46,912 bases of DNA from Diphasiastrum complanatum (lineage: Eukaryota; Streptophyta; Lycopodiopsida; Lycopodiales; Lycopodiaceae), in assembly GCA_029204225.1 (NCBI GenBank), contig MU833393.1, positions 10,001-56,912 on the forward strand, in the 5' to 3' direction. The notes beneath the pieces are model-generated. The model saw nothing but the letters and a program-made list of their open reading frames with translations, was not told the DNA's origin and made no database searches. Position 1 is the stretch's first letter, and every line of letters begins with the position of its first letter. Positions 10,593 through 22,050 of the stretch are shown here, one piece after another. A program made the translations under genes and the position numbers.

Positions 10593-10912
10593 GCGTGGAT
10601 AATTCACTCAAAAGATATCCATGCGTGGATATCTTTAACATCCGGTTCGGTCCGGTGAAGAAGCGGTACAAACTGAAATTTGCGTGGATCATCCACGCAT
10701 GGATTATTCACACGAAAACTGTCTTTCGGCGCCACCAAGCTTCCTTGCCAAACCGTTGTCGAAATTTTCAAAATTCAATTTGGCGTGGATAATCCACGTG
10801 CATAAATTTTTTGACACCATGTCAGAAAAACGCCGGTTGATTGGCTGCAAAATTTCGGAAAAATGACTAAGTGTCAAGTGTCGCGTGGATACTCTACGTG
10901 GATAAACACAGA
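10590..10912. repeat. Cluster of GCGTGGAT palindromes
   Basis: The octamer CGTGGAT(A/C) or its complement occurs at least six times in 320 bp, often as short perfect hairpins. These are 10614-10633 (GATATCCA/TGGATATC around TGCG), 10681-10699 (TGCGTGGAT/ATCCACGCA) and 10784-10798 (CGTGGAT/ATCCACG). A degenerate pair lies near 10883-10902. The DNA is GC-richer than its AT-rich left neighbour. Origin unrecognised; it lies directly upstream of a copia relic and may be LTR, non-autonomous element or regulatory DNA. Confidence 0.6.
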
Positions 10913-10914
10913 GT

Positions 10915-12588
10915 TTTCTAGTTGTGCCTGTAAACCGAAATGGTTCTAGACCTAGCAGAATAGATAAAGACAAGAGCATTGCAGTACCAGAAGGATCTCC
11001 CAGAAGATCAACAAGAGAATGACGAGCGCCAACAAGATTTGTGCTAGGTAGCTCAGCTTCTAGATCTGAAGAGTTTTGTGGATTCAGTGGAGAAGCACAA
11101 ACATTCGAGGAAGCAATTGAATGTCCAGACAAAGACAAACGGATCCAAGCCATGAGTGATGAGATGGAATCCATGAAGAAGAATGAGGTATAGACATTAC
11201 AGCCATTACCAGATAAGTGAAAGACTGTACAATGCAAGTGGGTATAGAAGTTGAAGTATGGACCGAATGGAAATATTTCAAAGTATAAAGCCAAACTTGT
11301 AGCAAAGGGTTTTTCTCGGAAATATGGTATTGACTATGCTGAGACCTACTCTCCAGTTGTGAAACATTCATCCCTATGCCTACTGTTTGATATGCAGCCG
11401 CATATGATCTTAGGATTCACATCGTGGATGAAAAGACAACATTCTTACATGGTGAGCTAGATGAAGAAGTCTACATGAATCAACCTCCAGGATAAATTTC
11501 GAACTCACTTCCTACTTATGCATGCAGAATGCACAAGAGTATCTATGGTCTGAAGCAATCAGCACGATAATGGTATAAGAAGAAAGATCATGTCCTGAAA
11601 TCCTCAGGATTCAAGCCAGTAATAGCTGATTCCAATGTTTATGTAACAATTACAGATGGGAAGATCATCATTGTAGTTGTATATGTGGATGACACCCTGA
11701 TACTCTGCAAAAGTGAAGAACTTATTGCTAAGGTGAAGTGCGGCATCTCAAAACATTTTGAGATTGCAGACCTAGGAGAAGCTAGATGTTATCTTGGCTT
11801 ACACATTGATAGAGACTATGCCGAAGGCACCAGTCCAGATATACCCAAAAGTTCCTAGAAGATTTCGGAATGATGAATTGCAAAGGAGCAAATACTCCAA
11901 TGCTTGCAAGAACAATCTTGACGAAAGAAGATTGTTTGAAGACTGAAGAGGAAAGATAATCGATACAGCATACACCATACAAGAAGCTAATCAGATCACT
12001 TATGTATCTTGCAGATAACACACGTCCTGACATTGCTTATGCCATGTTCAAGATCAGTCAATTCAGTACAAATCCAGGCTCGATCACTCATTGGAAGATC
12101 GCAAAGCGAATCTTACAATATCTTCAATTAACGAAGGACTTTGGATTGTGTTATTCATGGATGCAGGGTTCCAGATGCTTTCCTACAGTGATGCTAGCTG
12201 GGCATCTCTCAAAGATGACTACAAAAGTGTCTCAAGAGGGTGTACCATCGCAGCAGGTGCAACAATTCTCTGGGTCAGCAAAAAACAAACCACCGTAGCT
12301 CGGTCATCCTGCGAAGCAAAATTCGTAGCAGCAGCAAAGATGGCCAATGAAATCACTTGGCTCAAATAGTTCCTTGGCGAACTAGGTGAAATGAGGAATG
12401 AGCCTCTGATTTTGCAGATGGACAATACATCCGCAATACACTTGACAAAGGATCTCGTGTTTCACTCAAGGACGAAACACATTGCAATCAAGTACCACTT
12501 GATAAGGGATCTGATCGAAAAGAAGAAGCTACAGACTACTTTCATTGGAATGAAGAAGATGGTTGTTGACATCTTCACAAAGCCTTAA
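10915..12588 (+). pseudogene. Copia Pol relic (RT and RNase H)
   Basis: Plus-strand copia Pol with several stops and frameshifts. Recognisable in order are a pre-RT linker ending RRSTRE-like, KYKAKLVAKGFSRKYGIDY, FLHGELDEEVYMNQPPG, RMHKSIYGLKQSAR, VVVYVDDTLILC (catalytic YVDD near 11682), and NTRPDIAYAMFKISQFSTNP. RNase H follows with DASWASLKDDYKS, CTIAAGATILWVSKKQ and SSCEAKFVAAAKM, then MDNTSAIHLTKDLVFHSRT and a Pol end VVDIFTKP at 12587. Stops include TAG near 11190, TAA near 11493 and 11569, and TAG near 12367. Its closest relative in the window is the RT at the right edge (46109-46912). Confidence 0.9.
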
Positions 12589-12899
12589 ACAAAGGTTTGT
12601 TCAAGAAACAGAGGAGCACTCTCGGAGTCATAAAGCTACCACGCTTTGAGAGGGAGCTGAAGAAACAAAGTGTTTCTATTACCAAAGTTCTGCTAGCTCT
12701 CGACTCCCAACCTGATGAATATCTCAAAAAAAACAAAGACCTCGAAGATGAAATGTTCGCGAACAACACTAACAACAGGAGAAGGTCAAACGACGTGAAA
12801 GAAAAATGTCCGCAACACCCGAAGGTCGAATACTTTCGACACCTCACACACGAAAGGACCGAGAATATCAAAGAAATACCGTAAAGTACAAATCCCTGA

Positions 12900-13430
12900 T
12901 ATGATATGATGACATCAGCAGAAGGGCATTAGGACGTGCCTAATCTGCCGCTCTTGTAATCTGAGATTAGTCTTAGATTGTTTGATCTATCTAATCAAAA
13001 ATGTTATTCTAAATATATGCAGTTGCTAAATGCACAAATACATACACAGACACAGATAGACAAAATACAGAATAGAGAAGTCTGCAAGTGAACAAGACAA
13101 TTTTGTAAGCAGGATCCACAGAGATCCAAGAAGTCTGCTAGTAAGCGAGACACTGTTTGTGGGAGAACACCGCTTCTCTCACGCCAATGCGTTGTGTGGG
13201 TCTGTCACATAGTGCCTTAAATCAAGAGGATCAATAGATGATGTTGTAACTGTTATGCACATACCATTCTAAATTTTGTCTGATCTCGATTGAATTATTG
13301 TTTGCTTATTGTTCGTGTATCTCATTCGCTTTGTTTTATCTATTCCGCACATAGGTTCAATCTTGTTGAATGTCGTATTAATTTAAACATAGATCAGTAG
13401 TGTATGTCTACATTTTGGAGGATTGTAGGA
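12900..13430 (+). repeat. Degenerate copia LTR downstream of the Pol relic
   Basis: Approximate limits. This stretch lies where the 3' LTR should be. It shows blocks similar to the complement of 45598-46100, such as 'cttgtaatctgagattag', 'acacagacacagatagac', and the 'gagaacacc..ctctc' region followed by 'cagtgcctta'. The two are therefore LTRs of one copia family. No clean TG/CA ends are visible. Confidence 0.5.
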
Positions 13431-13559
13431 ATGATACAACAAGCAATGAGCAGCAATCATATCCAAGCTCCATCCGAATTTATTCGCGTTTCGTTTCGCT
13501 TCGATTCGCATCAACGAGATGGTTTAGTTGTCTGCAAAAACCATCTTCCATTCAAAAGC

Positions 13560-14480
13560 GATGGACAAAGGAAAATTAAATGAAATAGAAAGTCTGTCAA
13601 GCCTGGTAAAACTCTTGACAATTGCATTGCGAGTTAGGTGAAAGGACTTTTTTCTTCTCAAAACTATTTGCCTCTCCTTTTTTACTATTGTTAAGTTATG
13701 TGTTGAAGGTGCTGGCAGTGGCGCATGCCGTATATTTAATAGATTTCATATTGAGATGTCCTAATCTATAATGCCATACTTTACTTTCATCGAAACTGAG
13801 TTTTGAATTTGGCATTAGAGCATAATCAAGAGATAGGACATATAAATATCCATTTTTGGTTTCTCTAGCAAGAATTTCATAGTCTTTATCCTCAATGGTA
13901 CATCAATTTACTGTAGTTTTTATAGTGTACCCTTGATCTACAATTTTGCTTATTGATAGCATGTTCTTGTTAAGGCTTGGTAAGTACGTCAGATATGGTT
14001 TTCGATAAACCATTTTGAAATTTCAGTCATATGGTGCCTTTGGCTTTCACCTGGTGGCTACTTGAATCACCAAGATATATGTTTCTCCTAGTCACTGGTC
14101 GTGTTGAGAAACACAAACCATTCTTTACTTGATGTCATGTGCTGTGTAGCACTATTGTCCAGGTACTAGCTTTGATTGTCATGATTGCATTGCTGTCCAA
14201 GATTGGACAGTCGATGGCAGATAATCGATCCATTAAAACTATGATATTGTTAATGTGATCACAGATAGATGTATTTTTAGTCATCTTGAATGAGAAGAAT
14301 ATATTTTTAAGAAAGAGCTTCGTTGAAACATCTTGTGTTTCATACAGAGAGAGGTAAGAATCTCCCAAGCTTCATGAGAAGTCTTACAGGAAGTTACGTC
14401 AGAGATGAGAGAGTCTCTCATCTCTGTTAGCCAAATTTTTGACATAAAAAAACCAGTTGCGGAGTATTGACGAGCACCAG
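13560..14480 (-). pseudogene. Copia Gag/protease/pre-integrase relic
   Basis: Minus strand. A UBN2-type Gag block (YETQDVSTKLFLKN, FSFKMTKNTSICDHINNI, DRLSAIDCPI) lies at 14150-14365. After a gap come a protease-like region (IYLGDSSSHQVKAKG) and a GAG-pre-integrase block (KVWHYRLGHLNMKSIKY) near 13720-13790. Further downstream is a degraded stretch reaching about 13560. Many frameshifts. It is opposite in orientation to the relic at 10.9-12.6 kb and so is a separate insertion. Confidence 0.75.
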
Positions 14481-15600
14481 AACACTGTGAATACTACTTA
14501 AGTTGACGCAAAATATTGGACAAAGGGGTCCCAGCCCGCCCTTAAAGTGGCTAGACAAAACTTTTATGGCCTTAAAATTGGCCCGGATACAAAAATGTTG
14601 GCAATGCCGAGCAAGATTTTGATGTAATCAAAAATATTTTACTAATACCAAAAACCTCTTTGTTTTTCAGGAACGGTCGGTTTCTTCTCAAGATTGCTCT
14701 GTATGTCACTTGCAACAACGTCAACAACTTGCAAAATCGAAACCCGATCAGTGGCATTACCAATAATAAAATCAACAAAATGGCATACATCAGTGAATGG
14801 GCACAGTGGGTTTTGAAAATATGGGCAAATTACAATTTACGGCATCAAAACCGCAGTCACAGAGAAAAATCGACAAGGCAAATGAGATTGGAAAAATTAA
14901 ATACCAGGGAGGCCAATAGGACTAATCAACTTGAGGAAAAAATTTTATGGCCCTTGCAAAAGTTATTTCATGGTTCTAGATTTGACACCCATCACAAGAA
15001 ATCACCGACCAAATGACAAATATTATACCAACTTCAAGTAAGAAGGTAGATCACTGTGGATGAATGCCTAGCTGAAGTTGAGTCGTCATAAGTTCATTCC
15101 CAGTCAAGGTAGAAATATCGTTTACTGTCTAGCACGATCTAGAAGCCATATCACTAGAGTTGAGGAAATAACGCGCAAGGTGAACTACTCAGTACTACCC
15201 GCGATAGTCAACGACAACTACCTAAAAATCGTCAAAATCGCTAGAACATCTCCAAGAGTGGTGAATAACAATTTGATATACTAAATGATCGACAATTCCA
15301 TGAGAATGAAAGGATAGGATATCCTAGAATATGGAATACACTTCAAGGTCACTCTGAAGATGTTAACAATGACTTTAATGCAGAAGGAATATTTAAGAAA
15401 GGTCTACTAAACTCGCATATCAGAAGCCAGACCAAAATCCCAAAGTACATTGCAAGATCATTATTAGGACTCACCTGATACATTGGACAAGTACTTAAAA
15501 CTATTCCACTTCTTCTAGGATGATTTTCGTGTCTATCATCCCTGATAGAGTGCCATGGCACAATTCGGTAATCCAAGAAGATTTTGTCCAGTAATACGGA
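14481..15600. other. No recognisable gene
   Basis: Several open stretches of 68-118 codons on plus (for example 14660-15016 and 15078-15284) have no recognisable motif. Judging by their neighbours they are probably decayed gypsy sequence. Nothing can be called. Confidence 0.3.
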
Positions 15601-15619
15601 TCTTGAATTGGGGATCTGC

Positions 15620-16215
15620 CACCATTACAGATTTAGACACTACTTTGGGATGTGTGACCACTGGCGACCTCGCTTTAGAAATCAATACCAACGGAGCTCA
15701 AATATAGGACACCTTATACCTACAATTGTGGCATCACTCTTGAGTTATGGCAAGTTGTGCATCTTCCATCACAAATGGCCTTTGCTACTGCTTCTTCTAG
15801 TGTTTGGGGGTTGCTTTTCGCACGACCAATTGTAGTTCTCATCCTAGTCCTCTTATGGTTTGCGTAACTGTACTGCATCAAGTACTTGTTGAGATAAGGC
15901 TGTCATTCTTCTAAAATATTGTCGGACACTCTCTCCTTCACCTTGTTGAAGAGAGGTAAGGGTAAATAGGATTCCATCTGTCATCCTATGTGGGAAAAAC
16001 TCATTCAGAAATAACCTGTGGAATGTCGTGATGTCATCGATACTAGATCCCTATGCCGGACTATAGTACCATTGTCTGGCAGAACCAGTTAAAGTTATGG
16101 TGAAATACATCATGATGTGATGGAGATAAGTAATGCGATTTACCAAACATGCAGTTCTAAAGGCCTTGATATGATATTTGACATTTTCGTAAGGTGCACC
16201 ATGGAATTCCAGAGT
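15620..16215 (-). pseudogene. Ty3/gypsy Gag relic (Retrotrans_gag domain)
   Basis: On minus, a nearly continuous frame from about 16215 to 15850 gives a classic gypsy capsid. Key words are APYENVKYHIKAFRTACLV, FTITLTGSARQWYYS, RLFLNEFFPHRMTDGIL, QQGEGESVRQYFRRMTALS. A TAG near 16065 and a TAA near 15855 interrupt it. A further stretch (SNPQTLEEAVAKAICDGR) continues in the 15740-15830 region. Domain identity rests on the G-A-x2-WY and Q-x2-ES-x3-Y-x2-R pattern of PF03732-type Gags. No Pol follows in the same orientation. Confidence 0.8.
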
Positions 16216-16480
16216 GGTACTTCTTAGTTTTGGTAACGGTGCTACGTCAGTGGAAATTATGGAAGATCTCCAGAGGGGAAAGGGACCACACTGCCCTTAT
16301 GCGAGTGATCAGGGTAATGCCATTTCCAATCCCGAGGGCCGTCCTAATCACCCCATACTCCTGGATCAATGAGAGTTTTCTAGGCCCTTAGAGGTATGAC
16401 CGCTTGGGAGATGAATTGATTATCGAGCTAGGATGTTGTTTTTGTCACTTTTACCCTTTCAGATTCTAGTTTGGTAATAG

Positions 16481-16850
16481 ATGTGGTACGCTAACTCTCT
16501 TCTACTAGGAAAGACGAAATCTCTACAACAAAGACTGGATACACTCCAAGGACTCGATGAGTATAGTTTGACCTCACCGATCTACCAGGAGATGTTTAAG
16601 AAGAGAATGAAAACTATTCATGATAGACGAATCCTAAATTATACTTCCAAGACTGGGCAGTTAGTATTGCAATACGACACTAGACACGAATTTATGTCGC
16701 AAAAGTCTGCGTGCAAGTGGAATGGCCCATACGTAATACAAAATCTTTATGATAACAACACAGTCCAGTTGACATAATTGAACGGGAAACTGTTCGATAA
16801 GCTGGTCAACATCAAATCATACGTGAAGGAAGAGCCTTCTTGTACAATAT
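16481..16850 (+). pseudogene. Ty3/gypsy integrase C-terminal relic
   Basis: Plus-strand frame 16481-16777 carries the C-terminal part of a gypsy integrase: MFKKRMKTIHDRRILNY, TGQLVLQYDTRHEF, KWNGPYVIQNLYDNNTVQL. After one stop it continues as LNGKLFDKLVNIKSYVKEEP. The pattern 'HDRRI...G.LVL.YD.R...KW.GPY.I' is that of plant gypsy polyproteins. It points opposite to the Gag relic on its left. Confidence 0.7.
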
Positions 16851-17235
16851 AAAACAGTTTTCTTTTTAATTTCGCAACTTTTTAATACATATCTCTGTAT
16901 TAAAATAGTGGCAACAAATTGTAACCTCCCCTCATTGAGAAACAGTTTATAGAATGGACCAACAACACAACAACTCTTCTCATAGTAGCTGGGTATACAA
17001 CTTCGAGACAGAGGGTAGTAGATAGTTCACCCCTTGACACAGTTGGTGAATATATATGCACAGAGTTTTATCTGGGACAAAATAGTTGTTGATCTACGAA
17101 CACATTTCAAAGAACTATGGGTATGGGATAACGCCAATGACGTTTCCTACCTGACCTTTCTGTGGAGTCAAAAATTGATCAAGCGCATTATAGTGCACTG
17201 TGAGTATGAAGAGCCTTGTCGATCACATTACGAAA

Positions 17236-17645
17236 TAAGATTAAAGACAAGATACTGAAAGCCTATGCCTCAACCATAAGAAGTCTAGTACAACAGATAC
17301 TGCATGTAAAATGGGTGCAAGTGTCGAGATATGCGAAAATTCTAGAGCAAATCACTTGTCAATATAGCTTACCACAAGGATCATTACTATAGATGTTGTC
17401 ATGCCCATGACTGATCTCGGATAGTGTGTTCACGCTAGGGACCGGTCATGGGCATGACAACATCTGTAGTATCAGAGAAATGACTGGAGAATATCAGATT
17501 AAAGACAAGATACTGAAAAAGCCTACGCCTCAACCATAAGAAGTCTAGTACAACAGATACTGCATGTAAAATGGATGCATGTGCCGAGATATGCGAAAAT
17601 TCTAGAGCAAATCACCTTGTCAATATAGCTTACCACAAGGATCAA
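17236..17645. repeat. Direct repeat pair (~155 bp) around a palindrome
   Basis: The block starting 'agacaagatactgaaa' at about 17243 and ending 'accacaaggatca' near 17382 recurs at about 17500-17644 with few differences. The palindrome 17386-17470 sits between the copies. The arrangement suggests a duplication flanking a reduced LTR remnant. Confidence 0.75.
17386..17470. repeat. Large inverted repeat built from gypsy LTR ends
   Basis: Arms of 26 bp with a single mismatch (17386-17411 and 17445-17470; the inner 21 bp match perfectly) surround a 33-bp loop. The plus strand begins TGTCATGCCCATGAC and ends GTCATGGGCATGACA. The loop with its left arm resembles the first ~50 bp of the gypsy LTR at 17650-18080, including GCTAGGGACCGGTC. 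Confidence 0.8.
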
Positions 17646-17649
17646 CAAC

Positions 17650-18080
17650 TCGTAAGTTAAGTGTGACTATAAGGGAATTGGGGCCCTTATGTGTACATGG
17701 TCATAATTAATGGTTGTAGGCCTAAACACCTGATGGTGGACAAACCAACCCAACCAAACCTAGATCGAATGGATCTAGCCCCCAAGCTATGGATCAATTG
17801 CTCAGAGAGGAATGAGGCATCACACCAACAGCATCCTGCCACCGGTCATGCTATCAAGAATACACTAGTGAGAGCCCAATAGGTATACTTATACCCTCCA
17901 AGGCCCATGCACTACTAGTCATGCACTGTGACACCTCACTGGACACCTCTGCAGCCTATCTGGGCCACGTCATCCAGCTCCCCAATGACTCACTGATTAT
18001 AGTCACAATTAGCTTACGGGTTATTGGTCGACCGGTCCCTAGCGTGGACACGCTACCCAAGACCAGTCATGGGCGTGACA
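17650..18080 (-). repeat. 3' LTR of a gypsy chromovirus (left limit uncertain)
   Basis: On minus it starts TGTCACGCCCATGAC at 18080, immediately after a polypurine tract (18081-18095; AAGGGGGAAAGAA on minus). The body contains 'gagggtataagtatacc' and 'agcttgggggct', both also found in the plus-oriented LTR at 33086-33535. The left end is not clear. Confidence 0.65.
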
Positions 18081-18095
18081 TTCTTTCCCCCTTAT

Positions 18096-18770
18096 TCAAG
18101 TTCTGTCCTCAGAACTTAAAACTGGGAAAGTTCCTCCTTAAGCTTCCTTTCTGTTCCCAGGAATCGTCATCGTCTGTATATCCCTTCAATCGAACTAGAT
18201 GCCCGGTAACTATACGATTTCTCAATCGTTTAGTTCTTGTTTCCAAGACCTTTCCAGGTTCAACTGGAGACACACCCGATGATTCATCCAATAGGTCCAA
18301 TCGATCTCCAGATCCAAGATACTCTCCTTCACATAGACTCTTTCAGAGATGGCTTACGTGAAATACGGGATGCACTTGAGATCCATCCGGGAGTTCCAAA
18401 TGGTAAGCTAAGGATCCGATCTTTTTCAAGATCTTAAACGGTCCTCCTAATTTTAGGGGACAATTAATAATGCTTGTTGGTACCCAATCCCCTGCTTGGA
18501 AGTCTCTCGATGATCTTTTCAGACTTGCATAATGTCGGTCCCCCATCCTGGGTACACTAGACATTCTCATGTGCAATCCGTAGCATTTCCTGCATATCAT
18601 CTAGGAAATCTGCTATTTTTTGAAACTTGAACGTCCGAGACTCTACCGCAATGGGTGATATAGGTTTAAAACTATACGTAAACACACACGGGCTATAACC
18701 GATAGCCAAATGCTTACTGTAACCCAATCTCCATCAAGGTGATTACCTCTCCGAGGAGAATGCCATGAAA
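18096..18770 (-). pseudogene. Ty3/gypsy chromovirus integrase tail with chromodomain
   Basis: Minus strand, in several frames. Near 18640-18760 is an integrase core end (LAIGYSPC, FTYSFKPISPI). At 18343-18540 comes the GPY/F region (AGDWVPTSIINCPLKLGGPF, KKIGSLAYHLELPDGSQVHP, FHVSHL). At 18109-18300 a chromodomain-like end follows (VLETRTKRLRNR, LVRLKGYTDDDDSWEQ). The chromodomain identifies the chromovirus branch, whose integrases use it to target chromatin. Frameshifts separate the blocks. The polypurine tract and LTR lie directly downstream, as expected. Confidence 0.85.
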
Positions 18771-20940
18771 ATATGAATAGATATCGTAACTGATCTTCTG
18801 ATTATGCAGGTAATCCTTCTTTTAACCGATCAAGTATAACTAGAATCTGAACTATGATTCATCAATCAATTCATCATATTCTTGTCCTATACTCAATAAA
18901 AGAATGTGATATCTCACATAGGCAACAACCAATTATCAGAAAAACTTTTAAGCTTAGAGTCATCTCTAGTTTAGCAAATACGGCCGACCAAAAACGACGA
19001 ATGAACTTTGAAACGCGAATGTTCATAATGTCACTTTGGTAATCCACAAAGCCTATACAGACACTCTATAACTTCTTGGTCTATACCCGAATAAACATAG
19101 TTGATTTGGTAAGGTGATCAATCATACCAAAATTCCACTAACCTGTTTATTCATCCAGGGTATGAATACTACCCTCTCCTATGGATTAGGTATTTCCTAG
19201 AATCTGAGTTATGATTTACCAATCCCAACTATCCATATTCCCAAGACCATACCAATCATAAGAGTGCATTGCAATTCTTAAAAGACACATGAGTTGTTTC
19301 TGAAAGTCCTTTCCATTTGGAAAGTTCCAGATTTTTCCAACTTACAGACGGTGCCAATATAAGGACTGTAATCTAAAAAACGCCCTTAGTTTAGACACGA
19401 CACAAAGTGTCATTCGAAAGTTAGGGTCCCAATCTAGAATACGTCTAGATTTTTCTCTTAAGTTCTAATCTAGAATAACTTAAGATTTACCGGAACTTCA
19501 TTACGTGAAGTTCTAACTTTTGGCAAACAAATATCCAACTCTCCTGAGTCTTCCGGGATAGCATTACATCCTTTCCGAATAGGAAAAGATAAGTCCCAAA
19601 AGTTATCGTGTATTCTATACACATTCATCTGTAAATGAATCCAAAATGACTCATAGACGTTGTGGCTTATAAGCAATACATCTTAACAACAATATCCATA
19701 AGTAAGATTATATTGTTGATTTTTCACAACTAACTCAAAAGTAACGCTTCTGACTCGATTAGCTGTATCAGATTTAGAAAATGTTTAAATGTCTTGGTGT
19801 GGTACCAAAACACCACATTTAATTTGATTCTAAATCAATTCTAGGTCAATAAGCAATTCTCAATGAGAAATTACTATAACCTAGCGAGAAATTGTGTCAA
19901 ATGCAATTCTCATCAATATGCCTATGTACCAACAACTAGTTTATGCATGCAGATAAACTTAGTTCATGGGATATTTTGTAGATTAACGTACAAAAGGTTT
20001 TAATAATCCCACAAAGATTCACTACATAGCATATCTCTACAAATAACTCCTGATCTGTTCACAACACTTTCATAACCGAGAATCCTGTAACTTGGTTATC
20101 CTCTAAGAGAGAATATTTCTCAAAGATTGCTATTTCACATCCAAAATCTCAACCAGAGACTACTCAAAAGAATATGTTGCTAGCATGAATCTCCTTCCTT
20201 GCATCAACCCACAGATCTCAGTCCAAATTAAGATCAAGTTGACTATATCCAACAAGGAACAGGTTTCAACAAACCTCCCATCTTGCAATAGAATTCCAAG
20301 TTTTGACACAAATCAATCGGACTTGTTATCAGCCACTACCGCAAGAGTACTTCCTAAATTTTTCCCCTTTAAATCTTCAAACCAGATATCTACTATAATC
20401 CATAAAGGACTTCTGTAATATCTAAACATCCTATCGTTTCTGATTCATAAAACAGGTCCATCATTGATATAACAGATTCCTCCTTGAATCTTGGACCGAT
20501 GTTTCTCCTTGATAATTCTCTTTTCTTCCTATTTCTCTCCTTTTTAACAGGAAATGCCACGAGTTTCCAAGGGGTGCAGGTCATTTGAGATTTGCCCAAG
20601 AGAAGAGTCTAAGAAGAGATCCAAGAAAATCTTGAAAGCCAAAAGAAGTGTTGCATCAGTGTAAGCAAATACCAATGATGTCCCAACATGACGACTAAAC
20701 CAAAGATCTTCTTGGTTACCAAGCTTGAGAATTGACCCGTAAATCAAAAAAAGATTTCTTGAAGATTCAAGTAGAGAAAATAAGTTTAGAAAACGGTTTT
20801 GTTAACCATTTCTGTGACATCGTCCATGGTCAATGGGTAATCAGTATTGCCTTCCAAGGAATCACAAATTTTTTGGTTAATAATGTGTTCAGAAATTCAC
20901 TAATATATCCTTTATAAAGAAATAGCATGCCGGGTTTTCG
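18771..20940. other. No recognisable gene
   Basis: About 2.2 kb without a supportable gene. A diverged repeat is visible (near 18840-18900 and 19197-19255, sharing 'agaatctgarytatgattyaycaat'). Scattered open stretches of 60-80 codons (such as 20393-20599 minus) show no known motif. Probably decayed LTR-retrotransposon sequence. Confidence 0.3.
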
Positions 20941-21005
20941 GTTTTGTAAATTTGAGATATCCAAAAAAAGGGGTCATGACCAATATCTCAAATTTCCGAC
21001 AAAAC
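20941..21005. repeat. Imperfect hairpin
   Basis: GTTTTGTAAATTTGAGATAT at 20941-20960 pairs with 20983-21005 (ATATCTCAAATTT, 3-nt bulge, ACAAAAC), leaving a loop of about 22 nt. It could be the end of a small inverted-repeat element; no target duplication was identified. Confidence 0.55.
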
Positions 21006-21339
21006 ACTTGTTTTATGATCGATAGTATTTGGCATCACTAAGACTTACGGCCATACTATGGTCAACTGATCCAGTTAGTTTCAGATCTTCATTTTGGAAT
21101 TGTCTGCATCCCATACCACAAGTTCTTCGTCCATGAAGGCCCTCCACTTCCTGATCAAAGTGTGAGAAAAATAAAACAAGTATACGAAGTTCTCAGGAAT
21201 TTATTAGAAAATTCCAACTTCAACTAAATCAAAACATTCCTTCATCCCTTTTTATAATTTTTACGGTCACCGTAAGGTTTACAATGACAGATTTAAAAAC
21301 GGGGAAGAATGAACCGGCTTTTTCTTGTTCTTAACAACA

Positions 21340-22050
21340 AATAGTGTTGGTACGCCCCCAACTTCAAGAACAACAAGAAACAATCCTTGAGAGGTGTACT
21401 ACCAACTCCTATGCAAGATCTTGCAACAAAGTGAGATATGGAACTCACTAGTTTTTCCAATCTCTCTTAATCTAGATCACTCTCACATCAATTGATGAAG
21501 TATGGGCTAATTTTGGGTCAAGCTATTTTTGGCACGTGTGAAACACTCCAAGAATCCACAAATCACTCAAATACAAGCCAATTGTATGAAATAATGTGGC
21601 TATGACCTCAAATTGATGACTGGATCTCAAGAAAGTGTGATTGGCAAGCCTAGAAGTGAGATTTTTGGTCAAACAAGCATAAGAGAGTCATAAATCAGGT
21701 TGGATGCCCTACCCACCTTCATTCAATTGACTATAACTTTTGATTGGGAGATCCAATCACTATGAAGTCAATTGCAACACAAACTAGACTTAAATAGCTT
21801 TCAAACTAGCTATCAAGCAGCATATTTGGCTCACACATGGAAGAGAATACAAAACTGAATTTTGATGTCCTTCACACGTGTTTGATCAGGAAAATCCATA
21901 CAATATCAGAAATGTTTCAATCCTTATGATAATGAACCATTTTGATCAAAAAATGCTTGAGATAGCATGGGAGATGCAAACTAGTCTCTCTAGATCTAGA
22001 TTTTCAAGAAAATTTTGGAACTTTGGATGAAACGGTAGGCTCTAATACCA
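21340..22050 (-). mobile_element. Copia leader remnant with primer-binding site
   Basis: Minus strand. 22038-22050 reads TGGTATTAGAGCC, a one-base variant of the tRNA-Met PBS, directly abutting the LTR at 22051. The ~700 bp inside it is non-coding and resembles in style (not by alignment) the leader of the complete copia element. No Gag or Pol follows to the left, so the element is truncated. Confidence 0.6.

Noticed and set aside
10704-11371. Minus-strand frames of 95-196 codons
   Set aside because: Antisense to the copia relic and the palindrome cluster; no motif.
17921-18361. 146-codon plus frame
   Set aside because: It runs antisense through the gypsy LTR, polypurine tract and chromodomain relic.
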